This document shows, in pieces, positions 14,223 to 23,566 of a stretch of DNA of 64,000 bases; position 1 is the stretch's first letter, and the number at the start of each line of letters is the position of its first letter. The translations under genes were made by a program, and so were the position numbers. The stretch is from Geoglobus acetivorans (GTDB lineage Archaea > Halobacteriota > Archaeoglobi > Archaeoglobales > Archaeoglobaceae). The notes below the pieces were generated by a model. It saw nothing but the letters and a program-made list of their open reading frames with translations. It ran no database searches and was not told where the DNA came from. Location of the stretch: assembly GCF_000789255.1 (NCBI RefSeq), contig NZ_CP009552.1, positions 744,001-808,000 on the forward strand, given 5' to 3'.

Positions 14223-14785
14223 TCACCACTCTCCTGAAGCTTTTTCTTCTCATCGGCAATCCACTTGAGTGCTCCAAGCCATGGCTGCCTCATCGTCAGA
14301 CCAATTTTGCTCTTTTCAGGTTCTTTTTCCTTGAGCGAGAGGGCAACAATCCTCGCCCTCACCACGTCGCCCTCCTCAAGCGTTTTCTTTGACTCCCTTG
14401 ACACCAGCCTTTTGTTTTTCTCGTCAAAGTTCAGGTATTCATCGGTAATCTGGCTCATGTGCAGGAGAGCGTCCATGGGACCCAGGGAAACGAAAGCTCC
14501 GAACTCAACAATCTCGTTAACAACTCCCTCTACAACCTCCTGCATTACTGGCTTGAATGTGATTGCCGTGAAAACAACATCGAAGTAAACTCCACCGTCT
14601 CCGGCAATTATCCTGCCCTCTCCGACCTCTTCTAAATCCTCAATTCCTACGATTACACCGTATTCCTTGTCAAGCCTGCCCTCAAAGTTCTCCCAGAGGA
14701 GTTCGCTGATTACTTCCTCGATGTTCTCTCCGAGCTTTGAAGGAGGAACTCTAACGGTATCCCTAACCTTTATTCTTGCATACAT
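14219..14785 (-). CDS. rpo7: RNA polymerase subunit Rpo7 (RpoE)
   Basis: 188 residues from ATG 14785, which has GGTGATGCTC directly upstream; ORF extension to 14794 is unlikely. The N-terminal tip domain begins YARIKVRDTVRVPPSKLGEN. The S1/OB domain (about 82-165) has GVVNEIVEFGAFVSLGPMDA, and GLTMRQPWLGALKWI is at the end. With Rpo4 it forms the stalk of RNA polymerase. It heads the operon running down to bud32. Confidence 0.95.
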   Translation of the reverse strand: MYARIKVRDTVRVPPSKLGENIEEVISELLWENFEGRLDKEYGVIVGIEDLEEVGEGRIIAGDGGVYFDVVFTAITFKPVMQEVVEGVVNEIVEFGAFVSLGPMDALLHMSQITDEYLNFDEKNKRLVSRESKKTLEEGDVVRARIVALSLKEKEPEKSKIGLTMRQPWLGALKWIADEKKKLQESGE

Positions 14786-14851
14786 GAGCATCACCAGAAT
14801 CTGTTTCCCAATTTCAGCTTAAGCATATAAATTTAATCCCCTCGACAATTC

Positions 14852-16228
14852 TCAACCCACTCGCTGGTGTTTTAAAATATTCTTCAGTGCAGTCCTGACG
14901 AAGCTCAGGGCGACACTCGCGTTACCCTCAAGAACCTTCCTTATCAGGTATGAAGGCCTCAGGTAAAACCTGCGGTATGCGTAGCTCAGAATGCTCTTCA
15001 GCTCATCCGGAGAGATGTGGAAATTCTTCAAAACCGGTTTTGCAGCGGTATATCTGTCAAAATCCTTTGTCAGGATCCATCCACTCTTTTCTGCCATATC
15101 GTAAAGTTCGGTTCCGGGGTAGGGCGTGAGGAGAGAGAACTGGGCATAATCAGGGTCGAGCTTTACGGCATAGTTTATTGTCCTCATGCAATCCTCCCGG
15201 GTTTCCATGGGCGCCCCCAGAATGAACGACGCCACAACAGCTATCCCTGCCCTTTTTGTCACATCCACCGCCCTCTTTATCCCGGACAGGTCGATCCTTT
15301 TTCTGTAAAACCTCAGAATGTTCTCGTTGGCGGATTCAACCCCGTAATAGATCAGATCACACCCCGATTTCCTCATCACCTCAAGAATTTCCCTGTTGAC
15401 TGTGTCCACTCTGGACGAGCAGCTCCAGTTTATGTCCAGTCCGCGCTCTCTAATCCCCCTGCAGATTTCCTGTACCCTCTTCCGGTTGAGTGTGAACGTA
15501 TCATCGCTGATTGCGATGTTCCTCGCTCCAAACTTATCGCCCAGCCATTCCAGCTCGTCGAGGACATACTGGGCACTTTTATTTCTGAACCTGCCACCCA
15601 TAAATGCTGATGTCGCGCAGTATATGCATCCAAAGGGACACCCTCTCGATGTTACAACCGGAAAATGCTCAAGCTTCATTCCAACAACAGAATACCTCTC
15701 CATCGGAAGCAGATCGTATGCCGGAAACGGAATTTCATCCAGGTTCTCGCTGAACTGCCTCTTTCCACAGAAAACAATTCTCGAGCCCTCCCGGTAATAA
15801 AGACCCCTCACTCCATCAAGGCTTTTGGATTTTTCAATCCTCTCCGCAACCTCGACCATCGTCATCTCGCCCTCTCCAACGCACACGGCATCAACATTTC
15901 CGCTCTTCAGGGTATTCACCGGCATAAACGAGGCATGCACCCCACCGAGAACGACAAATACCTCAGGTATCGCCTTCTTTATAACCTCCGCATATTTCAG
16001 TGCGGATTTGAACGTGGGAGTTGTGGAGGTTATTCCAACGATGAGCGAGTCCCTGAGCCTTCCGATAAGCTCCTCAAAGCCGAGGTTTTCCACCATGTTG
16101 TCGATGATATTCACCCTGAAGCCAGCTTCCCTCAAACTCGAAGCAAGATAAGCAAGACCGAGAGGTGGCGTGGAAAACTGGATTTTCCTGGTTTCGACAT
16201 CAGATGATGGATTTATGAGTGTTATCAT
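14852..16228 (-). CDS. B12-binding-domain radical SAM protein
   Basis: 458 residues from ATG 16228, with CAGGTGG upstream; an extension to 16318 is unlikely. Residues ~1-140 form a cobalamin-binding Rossmann domain (ITLINPSSD…, VLGGVHASFMP; the DxHxxG His is absent). The radical SAM core has SRGCPFGCIYCATSAFMGG (CxxxCxxC, about 190-197) and FILGAPMETREDCMRTINYA. Such enzymes methylate or rearrange unactivated carbons in cofactors, lipids or natural products. The neighbours do not reveal the substrate. Confidence 0.85.
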   Translation of the reverse strand: MITLINPSSDVETRKIQFSTPPLGLAYLASSLREAGFRVNIIDNMVENLGFEELIGRLRDSLIVGITSTTPTFKSALKYAEVIKKAIPEVFVVLGGVHASFMPVNTLKSGNVDAVCVGEGEMTMVEVAERIEKSKSLDGVRGLYYREGSRIVFCGKRQFSENLDEIPFPAYDLLPMERYSVVGMKLEHFPVVTSRGCPFGCIYCATSAFMGGRFRNKSAQYVLDELEWLGDKFGARNIAISDDTFTLNRKRVQEICRGIRERGLDINWSCSSRVDTVNREILEVMRKSGCDLIYYGVESANENILRFYRKRIDLSGIKRAVDVTKRAGIAVVASFILGAPMETREDCMRTINYAVKLDPDYAQFSLLTPYPGTELYDMAEKSGWILTKDFDRYTAAKPVLKNFHISPDELKSILSYAYRRFYLRPSYLIRKVLEGNASVALSFVRTALKNILKHQRVG

Positions 16229-16539
16229 AAATTCCACCTGAATGATTATAATATACTGAACAAATTTAACAGCCTTAAAGTTTTCTGTGAACAGGGAGGG
16301 AGAAAAATACGGATTCAAAAAAGATGTCAGGCGTTCTCAGGGAAACATATTCCGCCGTTCATAATGTGGCAACCGCAAAGCAGGCCATTGCATAATTGAT
16401 CGGGAATCATGTGTTTATACTTCCAGCACCAGATGGATCTCATCGTAATGTAAAACCCGAAGAACCAATAAATACTTTGTTATTCACATTCTCGATAAAA
16501 TATAAAATATTATAAACTCATCTCCATTGATTCAGCCAG
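16229..16539. promoter_or_regulatory. 311-bp divergent intergenic region
   Basis: A leftward TATA-like element (16247-16256) lies ~24 bp before the radical SAM start. A rightward AT-rich stretch ending in TTATAAAC (16510-16517) is ~26 bp before the aspartate kinase ATG. I see no gene or hairpin in the remaining sequence. Confidence 0.5.
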
Positions 16540-17931
16540 ATGAGAATCGTAATGAAGTTCGGCGGTGCAAGCGTAAAGGACGGGAAAAACATACTCCATT
16601 GCGCTAATCTCGTTAAAAAATTCGCCAGGGGTAACGAAATAGTTGTGGTCACATCGGCAATGTATGGTGTTACAGATTCACTGCTTCACGCTGCCAAAAA
16701 ATGCTGTAACGACCCGTCACCCGGGTTCATAAAACTCTTCATAGCAGAAATGACCAAAAAACACTACGATGCGGTGAATGAAGCAGTCAAAAACGAAGAA
16801 ATCAAATCAAAAGTCCTCTCAAGAATCGACAAACTTCTCGACGAGCTTGAAAAGGTTCTGCTCGGTATCAACTACCTGGGGGAGCTGACTCCGAGAAGGC
16901 TCGATTACATCCTGTCTTTCGGGGAGAGGCTAACAGCTCCGATCCTCTCAGCTTCGCTCCTCTCAACAGGTGTGGACTCCCTCTCGCTTGAGGGTGGTGA
17001 TGCAGGGATAATCACCGATGATAACTACGGAAGAGGAAAGCCCCTGCCCGACACATACGGGACGATAAAGAGCCGCATAGAGCCACTTCTCACGATCAAA
17101 AAAACAATACCGGTCGTGACGGGATTCATAGGTGTAACCAAGCATGGCACAATCACAACCCTCGGACGGGGTGGCAGTGACCTGTCTGCCACGCTAATAG
17201 CCGCTGCACTGAACGCTGACGAGGTGTGGCTGTGGAAGGAAGTTGACGGGGTCATGACCACCGATCCAAAGATAGTGCCGGAGGCGAGGCTCATCCCAGA
17301 GATCAGCTACCAGGAAGCGATGGAGCTGTCCCACTTCGGAGCGAAGATCCTCCATCCAAGAGCCCTTGAGCCGGTGATGAAGAAGAGAATCCCCGTGAGA
17401 ATAAAGAATACATTCAATCCGGATGCTGAGGGGACCGTTATCAAGGAGAGAGTCTCATCGACGAAGGACATAGTAAAGGCCCTCAGCCTTATTGAGAAGG
17501 TTGGGATCGTGAACATAAGCGGTGCCGGTTTCGATTTCGCAGATGTCATGGCTGATGTCTTCAAAAGGCTGTCGGAGGAGAGAGTTAACGTCATAATGGT
17601 GTCCCAGAGTTCTTCAGAACTGAACCTGTCAATAGTTGTTGACGAGGCAGACATAGACCGGGCGATAAAGGCTCTCGGAGACCTCGTGAACGGTATCAGC
17701 AGCGTATCCAAGATAGAGAACATTGCAGTAATAAGTGCTGTGGGGGCGGGGATGGCAGGTACGCCCGGAGTGGCGGGAAGAATTTTCTCGGCTCTCGGTA
17801 AAAACAGGATAAACGTGATCATGATCAGCCAGAGCTGCAGCGAGTTCAACGTCAGCTTTGCGGTTACTCAGGAGGACGGGAAGAGGGCAGTAAAGATACT
17901 CCATGACGAATTCGGACTGGCAAGAAGATAA
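16540..17931 (+). CDS. lysC: Aspartate kinase with two ACT domains
   Basis: 463 residues. The kinase domain starts MKFGGASVKDGKNI, has TSAMYGVTDSLL, the active-site region TTLGRGGSDLSATLIAAALN and VDGVMTTDPKIVPEARLIPE. The two ACT domains are at about 320-390 and 400-463 (INVIMISQSCSEFNVSFAV). It phosphorylates aspartate, the first step to Lys, Met and Thr; the ACT pair suggests feedback by Lys or Thr. No other pathway genes are adjacent. A TATA box sits 26 bp upstream of the ATG, so it is probably leaderless. Confidence 0.95.
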   Translation: MRIVMKFGGASVKDGKNILHCANLVKKFARGNEIVVVTSAMYGVTDSLLHAAKKCCNDPSPGFIKLFIAEMTKKHYDAVNEAVKNEEIKSKVLSRIDKLLDELEKVLLGINYLGELTPRRLDYILSFGERLTAPILSASLLSTGVDSLSLEGGDAGIITDDNYGRGKPLPDTYGTIKSRIEPLLTIKKTIPVVTGFIGVTKHGTITTLGRGGSDLSATLIAAALNADEVWLWKEVDGVMTTDPKIVPEARLIPEISYQEAMELSHFGAKILHPRALEPVMKKRIPVRIKNTFNPDAEGTVIKERVSSTKDIVKALSLIEKVGIVNISGAGFDFADVMADVFKRLSEERVNVIMVSQSSSELNLSIVVDEADIDRAIKALGDLVNGISSVSKIENIAVISAVGAGMAGTPGVAGRIFSALGKNRINVIMISQSCSEFNVSFAVTQEDGKRAVKILHDEFGLARR

Positions 17932-17981
17932 CTTTCGCACCACGGACAACAGTTATTTATCCCTTTCAGCTCAATCAGCAT

Positions 17982-18488
17982 GTGAAATATCCCGCATCGT
18001 GGGTATTCAGATGCCCTTTCCAGATATACCTGGCGGGAAAGTATCCGGAATACAGCCGAATCGAGGCTGAGGCTATCGAAAGGGGACGAAAAGCTGAGGT
18101 CGAATTTGAGCGGATGCTGAAGATCCTCAGAACTCCTTACAGGAAGCAGAAACCTCTGAACTACCGGACAAAATACTACACGATATACGGGAGGGCAGAT
18201 TTTGTAACTCACACAGAGGTTTACGAGGTCAAGAGTGTGAGGACATTCCGCAAGCCCACAAAAAACTGGGTCGGACAGCTGAACCTCTACCTCGCAATGT
18301 CCGGAAGAAAAAAAGGGTTCCTCGTGGAGTACAATGGTGAGAAATTCAGGAAATACGAGATAAATTACAGCGACAGGCTCTTTCGTGAGAGCATTGAGTT
18401 CTTCAACTACCTGCATTCCGGGAAATACTACAGAGACACATCGTACTGCCAGTGGTGTTCATACTCGTTTATCTGCGAGGAACTTTAG
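17982..18488 (+). CDS. Solo Cas4-like (DUF83) PD-(D/E)XK nuclease
   Basis: 168 residues from GTG 17982. An N-terminal Cys (WVFRCPFQIYL) and a C-terminal CQWCSYSFIC triplet form the Fe-S site of Cas4/AddB-type nucleases. The PD-(D/E)XK motif is GRADFVTHTEVYEVKSVRTF and QLNLYLAM is the RecB motif III (QxxxY). No CRISPR array or other cas gene is in the window, so it is a free-standing Cas4, possibly in DNA repair. Its 3' end overlaps the FTR gene on the other strand by 30 bp. Confidence 0.85.
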   Translation: MKYPASWVFRCPFQIYLAGKYPEYSRIEAEAIERGRKAEVEFERMLKILRTPYRKQKPLNYRTKYYTIYGRADFVTHTEVYEVKSVRTFRKPTKNWVGQLNLYLAMSGRKKGFLVEYNGEKFRKYEINYSDRLFRESIEFFNYLHSGKYYRDTSYCQWCSYSFICEEL

Positions 18489-18812
18489 CAGCTCTTCTGC
18501 ATGTCTGTCCGGTATTACTGCAGGCATTTCCCCTGCACTGCTGTAAACTTCCCGGGTCACGTAAAGCCCGCAGAAACACCTCCCGTATTCGGATATGTCC
18601 TGCCCGGCATAAACACATGGGCAGATTATCTTCCTGTCAAGCTCCTCATTTCCAGCCACAACCCTGCACGGACAGTAACTCTTCCCGTACCTCCTCCTGT
18701 TTTCCAGCAGGCCTTTCACCAGCTCAAGAACAAGCTCTTTGTCGGGGTTCAGTTCCCACCCCTTACTCTGAGCGATCCTTCTGGCTGTTTGCACATACTC
18801 CTCAGGACTCAC
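18459..18812 (-). CDS. Ferredoxin-thioredoxin reductase catalytic subunit
   Basis: 117 residues. The [4Fe-4S]/disulfide core is intact: SYCPCRVVAGN (CPC), IICPCVYAGQDISEYGRCFC (CPC, CFC), GLYVTREV. It reduces a thioredoxin or glutaredoxin disulfide with electrons from ferredoxin. No variable chain is encoded nearby, as in other archaeal FTR homologues. It overlaps the glutaredoxin gene just upstream by 11 bp, which makes that protein its likely partner. Confidence 0.9.
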   Translation of the reverse strand: MSPEEYVQTARRIAQSKGWELNPDKELVLELVKGLLENRRRYGKSYCPCRVVAGNEELDRKIICPCVYAGQDISEYGRCFCGLYVTREVYSSAGEMPAVIPDRHAEELLKFLADKRV

Positions 18813-19059
18813 CCTTTATCATCTCCACGAGCTTTTCGAGCTTCCCCTTATCAAAGCCCGCAATCACCACATCTCCGTAAACCACGACCGGCACGGCGTA
18901 CATGCCAGCATAGCTGTAGGCCTCCCTCATGGCCATTTCCTTTTTCTCCATGTCGAGCAGGTCAATGAATACCACATCAGCCTCAATGCCGTTCTCCTCA
19001 AGAAACTTCAGAGTCTTTTTGCAGTAGGGACAGGTTGAAAGGGCATAGACCCTCAGCAT
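18802..19059 (-). CDS. Glutaredoxin-like redox protein
   Basis: 85 residues from ATG 19059; the frame is open to 19191 but that part is unlike the family. The active site is YALSTCPYCKKTLKFL, followed by the cis-Pro AVPVVVYGDVVIAGFDKGKL. It forms a two-gene unit with ferredoxin-thioredoxin reductase and probably carries electrons from it to disulfide targets. Confidence 0.88.
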   Translation of the reverse strand: MLRVYALSTCPYCKKTLKFLEENGIEADVVFIDLLDMEKKEMAMREAYSYAGMYAVPVVVYGDVVIAGFDKGKLEKLVEMIKGES

Positions 19060-19223
19060 AAAATCAGAGGTAAAAAGATCAAGATAAGTTTTTCCATTCT
19101 CGAAACCCGCGATACAGAATTCGTCCATTTCAGACACGCAGGCACAGGACAAACGATACTGAAAGATACCGGAATCTATCAAAAATAGCAACTTTTAAAA
19201 ACAAATTTCAGCCATTATTAATA

Positions 19224-21128
19224 GTGATAAAAATGAAAGGGATATATCCATCCAAGGAATTCGTCCTGAGTGCCAACGTCAGAGACCCTGCAATCTACTC
19301 ACGCGCCTCGGAGAACTGGGTTGAGTTCTGGGAGGACTTTGCAAGAGAGCTTGAGTGGTTTGAACCGTGGTACAGCTTTCTGGACGATTCCAGAGCGCCA
19401 TTCTACAGATTCTTTGTTGGAGGGAAGATAAACGCATGTTACAACTGCGTTGACAGGCATGCCGAGAAGAAGAACAAGGCCGCAATAATATGGGAGGGTG
19501 AAAACGGTGAAAGCAGAATCATCACATATTATCAGCTTTACAAAGAAGTCAATGCTTTTTCATCCGCTCTGAAGGAGCTTGGAGTTAAACAGGGGTCGAA
19601 AGTTGCACTGTACATGCCAAATCTGGCAGAGGCAGTCATAGCTATGCTCGCATGCGCGAGGATAGGTGCGACACACATATACATTTTCGAGGGTTTCAGC
19701 GCCAAATCCGCTGCATACAGGCTCAGGGACAGCAGAGCCGAGTATTTAATAACTGCAGACGGATATTTCAGGCGGGGCAGGCTCATTAACCTGAAGGAGA
19801 AGGCTGACGAGGCATGTGACGAATACGGGAAAATAAAAAAGGTCATTGTGGTCAGAAGGGCGAAAAATGAGGTCAGCATGGTCGAAGAAAGAGACCACTG
19901 GTATCATGACCTCCTGATCAAGAAGGACGCCTCTCCCGAAGTTCTCGATTCAAATCATCCACTCTTCATAATGTACACGAGCGGATCAACAGCAGAACCA
20001 AAGGGTATAGTCCACTCCACAGGCGGATACCTCGTCCACGTTTACGCCACATCCAAAATGGTTCTCGACCTCAAGCCAGACGACATAATATGGACAACCG
20101 CAAGCCTTGGATGGATTACCGGGCACAGCTACGGCGTTTACGGACCTCTGGCTGTTGGGGCCACGACGCTCCTGTATGAGGGTGCCCCGGATTATCCGGA
20201 CATTTGCCGGATTTTCGACATAATTGAAAAGTACGGTGTTACGGTGTTTTACACAGTTCCCACGCTCGCCAGAATGATCAACGGGTGTGATATCAGCGGA
20301 TACGACCTGAGTTCTCTCAGGTTAATAGGCTCGGTCGGCGAGCCGATAGACCCGGAAACCTGGAGCTGGCTGTACGGTGAGCTCGGGAGGAAGAAGATTC
20401 CCCTCGTCAACACGTGGTGGCAGACCGAGACAGGAGGGCATGTCCTGTCCCAGATACCGGCTCTTACCCCAATGAAACCGGCCTCTGTGGGAAAGGCCCT
20501 GCCGGGTATTGAGGTGGACATAATAGACGATGGTGGAAAAAAGGTCAAACCCTTCGAAATCGGGAATCTCGTAATCAAAAAACCATTTCCCGGGATTATG
20601 CTTGAAATAAACGGCGATACATCAAGCTACATAAAATTCTACTGGACCAAATACGGAAAGAGAGTTTACTTTACCGGGGACTCGGCATACATGGATGACG
20701 AGGGCCACATCTGGATCGTTGGAAGGGTTGATGACGTTATCAACATAAGCGGCCACAGGGTTTCACTGATCGAGCTTGAACATGCGGTCATGGAGATTCA
20801 GGACATCAGGGAGGTCGCGGCGGTTGGTCTGCCGGACAGAGTTAAGGGAAGCGCCATAGCACTTTTCGTCGTTTCCAGCAATCCCGGAAAAGAGGTGGCA
20901 GAAAAAATCACGGAAAAAATCGAAAGGGATATTGGAAAGATTGCACACCCCGCACTGATAGTCTTCACTCCGGAACTGCCGAGGGCGGGCGGAAAGATAC
21001 TCAGGAGGGCTATTTACGAGGCCGTCGTCAACAAGAAGATTTCATCCGTGGTCAGCAACCCCGATTCCGTTGAGAAGCTCATGAAGCTGAAGCCAAGTGA
21101 TAGGGGTGTGATTGTTATTCAGCAGTAA
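19224..21128 (+). CDS. acs: Acetyl-CoA synthetase (AMP-forming)
   Basis: 634 residues. GTG 19224 is ~27 bp after a TATA box (19193-19201); ATG 19233 is an alternative. The motif order is that of Acs: FFVGGKINACYNCVDRH, MYTSGSTAEPKGIVHSTGGY (A3), NTWWQTETGGH (A5, with the Trp that limits the acyl chain), YFTGDSAYMDDEGHIWIVGR (A7/A8), and GGKILRR with the acetylation/catalytic Lys. The A3 loop has TAEPKG instead of the common TGKPKG, and the C-terminal PRAGGK differs from PKTRSGK, so propionate or another short acid is possible. It activates acetate for assimilation. Confidence 0.9.
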   Translation: MIKMKGIYPSKEFVLSANVRDPAIYSRASENWVEFWEDFARELEWFEPWYSFLDDSRAPFYRFFVGGKINACYNCVDRHAEKKNKAAIIWEGENGESRIITYYQLYKEVNAFSSALKELGVKQGSKVALYMPNLAEAVIAMLACARIGATHIYIFEGFSAKSAAYRLRDSRAEYLITADGYFRRGRLINLKEKADEACDEYGKIKKVIVVRRAKNEVSMVEERDHWYHDLLIKKDASPEVLDSNHPLFIMYTSGSTAEPKGIVHSTGGYLVHVYATSKMVLDLKPDDIIWTTASLGWITGHSYGVYGPLAVGATTLLYEGAPDYPDICRIFDIIEKYGVTVFYTVPTLARMINGCDISGYDLSSLRLIGSVGEPIDPETWSWLYGELGRKKIPLVNTWWQTETGGHVLSQIPALTPMKPASVGKALPGIEVDIIDDGGKKVKPFEIGNLVIKKPFPGIMLEINGDTSSYIKFYWTKYGKRVYFTGDSAYMDDEGHIWIVGRVDDVINISGHRVSLIELEHAVMEIQDIREVAAVGLPDRVKGSAIALFVVSSNPGKEVAEKITEKIERDIGKIAHPALIVFTPELPRAGGKILRRAIYEAVVNKKISSVVSNPDSVEKLMKLKPSDRGVIVIQQ

Positions 21129-21160
21129 ACCTTTAAATACCCTATTTTTCCTCGTCAAGC

Positions 21161-22420
21161 ATGGGCAAAACCATTGCCGAGAAAATCTTCTCAGAGAAAA
21201 GCGGTGAAGACGCTTACGCAGGAGACATCGTCATAGCCAGAGTCGACCAGATTGCTCTGCAGGATGGTACCGCTCCTCTCGCAATAAGACAGATACAGGC
21301 TCTGGGAATAGATGAGAAAAACATCAAAGGTGCTGAAATCACCCACTTCTTCGTGGATCACGCTGCACCTTCGCCGAGAAAAGAGCTGAGCAATGACCAC
21401 AGGTTCATATGCGAATTTGCAAGGAAGTCCGGTGCCGATTTCAGCAAACCCGGAAATGGAATAATCCACCAGATAATGGTCGAGAGATACGTGAACCCCG
21501 GAGACCTTGTTGTGGGAGCAGACAGTCACACATGCACCTACGGCGCACTTGGGGCTTTTTCAACCGGTATGGGGTCAACCGACGTTGCGATTGCCGTTGC
21601 CCTCGGTAAAAACTGGTTCAGGGTTCCGGAAACGTTCAGAGTTGAAGTGAATGGAAAAATGCCTGAAGGGGTGTATCCAAAGGACCTGATGCTCACGATA
21701 ATCGGAGAGCTCGGGGTTGATGGTGCAACGTACAAGGCTCTGGAGTTCCACGGAGACACAATAGACGGCATGCACATCGACGGCAGACTGACGATGGCCA
21801 ACATGGCAATCGAGTGCGGGGCAAAAGCCGGACTGTTCAAGAGCGACGGGGAAACAAAAAGGTATCTGACTGAAAGAGGCAGGGCCGACAGGTTCAGGGA
21901 GATCAGGCCCGACAGCGATGCAGAATACGAGAGGGAACTGTATTTCGATGCCGGAGATCTCGAACCGGTGGTCTCGAAACCCCACAATGTGGACAATGTC
22001 GCTCCTGTTTCAGAGGTTGAGGGAACTCCAGTCGACCAGGTGTTCGTGGGGACATGCACGAACGGGAGGCTGAGCGACATAGAGATCGTGGCCAGAATGC
22101 TCAAGGGGAAGAAGGTCTCAGAGAACGTGAGGCTGATCGTTGGGCCGGCAAGCAGGGAGATATACATTCAGGCCGACGAGAGAGGATACCTGAAAACCAT
22201 TGTCGAGGCGGGCGGAATCGTGATCCCTCCGGGATGCGGTCCCTGCGTCGGAATACACATGGGCATACTCGCCGACGGTGAGGTGTGCGTCTCAACACAG
22301 AACAGAAACTTCAAGGGTAGAATGGGCAACCCGGAGGCCGAGATCTACCTCGCATCCCCGGCGACTGCAGCAGCAACGGCCATCGAGGGCAGAATCACGG
22401 ACCCGAGAAAATACCTCTAA
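21161..22420 (+). CDS. leuC: LeuC-type hydro-lyase large subunit (isopropylmalate dehydratase/homoaconitase family)
   Basis: 419 residues. Cluster ligands are in GTCTNGRLSDIE (Cys ~301) and PPGCGPCVGIHMG (CxxC ~361-364). The substrate loops include VVGADSHTCTYGALGAFSTG and MGSTDVAIA. The short archaeal type works with a separate small (LeuD) subunit, which is not nearby. It could serve leucine synthesis or act as aconitase/homoaconitase; substrate choice lies in the missing small subunit. Confidence 0.88.
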   Translation: MGKTIAEKIFSEKSGEDAYAGDIVIARVDQIALQDGTAPLAIRQIQALGIDEKNIKGAEITHFFVDHAAPSPRKELSNDHRFICEFARKSGADFSKPGNGIIHQIMVERYVNPGDLVVGADSHTCTYGALGAFSTGMGSTDVAIAVALGKNWFRVPETFRVEVNGKMPEGVYPKDLMLTIIGELGVDGATYKALEFHGDTIDGMHIDGRLTMANMAIECGAKAGLFKSDGETKRYLTERGRADRFREIRPDSDAEYERELYFDAGDLEPVVSKPHNVDNVAPVSEVEGTPVDQVFVGTCTNGRLSDIEIVARMLKGKKVSENVRLIVGPASREIYIQADERGYLKTIVEAGGIVIPPGCGPCVGIHMGILADGEVCVSTQNRNFKGRMGNPEAEIYLASPATAAATAIEGRITDPRKYL

Positions 22421-22493
22421 TTTCCATTTTATTGCACAAACTTCATTTCGGAAATCAGTATCTTTTTATTAAGCAGGTAACCATTCCCATCCA

Positions 22494-23558
22494 ATGGACA
22501 TTCATCAGGAAATAAAGAGGCTTGAAGAGGAGATACGGAAAACACCGTACAACAAAGCCACCGAGCACCACATAGGCAGGCTGAAGGCCAAGCTCGCCAG
22601 GCTTAAAGAGGAGGCAGAGAAGCAGAGAAAGAAGACCGGCGGAGAACAGTACGCAATTAAAAAGGAAGGAGATGCTACGGCCGTTCTTGTTGGCTATCCC
22701 TCAGTAGGCAAGTCCACGATACTCAACGCCCTGACGGGGGCAAAAAGCGAGGTTGGGGATTACGATTTCACTACCCTCAAACCCGTTCCGGGAATGCTTG
22801 AATACAACGGTGCAAAGATTCAGATTGTCGATGTTCCCGGACTGATTGAAGGGGCATCCAGAGGGAGAGGCAGGGGCAGGGAGATTCTCGCAGCCGTCAG
22901 AAATGCGGACATCATAATAATCGTCGTTGACGTTTTCACCCTCGAAAATATAGATGTATTGAAAAATGAGCTTTACGAGGGCGGTATTAGGCTTGATGAA
23001 AAACCTCCAGATGTTGTTATAAAAAAGAAGGCCACGGGTGGGCTTAGCATAAAATCCACAGTGGATCTATCCATCGACGAGCAGACAATACGGAGCATTC
23101 TCAGGGAATACAAGATACACAACGGCGAGATCCTGATAAGAGAGGACATAACGATCGACAGGTTGATCGATGCGATTCTCGGAAACAGAGCGTACATACC
23201 CTCAATAACAGTTGTCAACAAGATAGACCTGTATCCTGACGCCCAAATTCCAGAAAACGCCATAGCAGTGTCTGCAGAGAAAAAGATTAACCTTGATAAG
23301 CTTGTAGAAGAAATCTACCGCAAACTGGACTTCATAAGGGTTTACCTCAAACCTCCCGGCGGAAAGATGGAAGAGGAGCCAATGATTCTCAGAAGGGGGG
23401 CGAGGGTCGAGGATGTCTGCAGAAAAATCCACAGAGACCTTCTTGAAAACTTCAAGTACGCCAGAGTGTGGGGCAGGAGCGTGAAATTTGAGGGGCAGAA
23501 GGTCGGACTGGAGCACGAGCTTGAAGACGGAGACGTAATAACAGTATATGCAAGATAA
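22494..23558 (+). CDS. DRG-family Obg-like GTPase with TGS domain
   Basis: 354 residues. A helical N-terminus (~1-60) leads into the G domain: GYPSVGKSTILNALTG (G1), DFTTLKPVPG (G2), VDVPGLIEGASRGRG (G3), TVVNKIDLYPD (G4, NKxD) and AVSAEK (G5). The TGS domain occupies the C-terminal ~70 residues (VYLKPPGGKME to VITVYAR). DRG proteins bind ribosomes or RNA. An insert of ~90 residues between G3 and G4 is usual for the family. Confidence 0.93.
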   Translation: MDIHQEIKRLEEEIRKTPYNKATEHHIGRLKAKLARLKEEAEKQRKKTGGEQYAIKKEGDATAVLVGYPSVGKSTILNALTGAKSEVGDYDFTTLKPVPGMLEYNGAKIQIVDVPGLIEGASRGRGRGREILAAVRNADIIIIVVDVFTLENIDVLKNELYEGGIRLDEKPPDVVIKKKATGGLSIKSTVDLSIDEQTIRSILREYKIHNGEILIREDITIDRLIDAILGNRAYIPSITVVNKIDLYPDAQIPENAIAVSAEKKINLDKLVEEIYRKLDFIRVYLKPPGGKMEEEPMILRRGARVEDVCRKIHRDLLENFKYARVWGRSVKFEGQKVGLEHELEDGDVITVYAR

Positions 23559-23566
23559 AAATAGGA

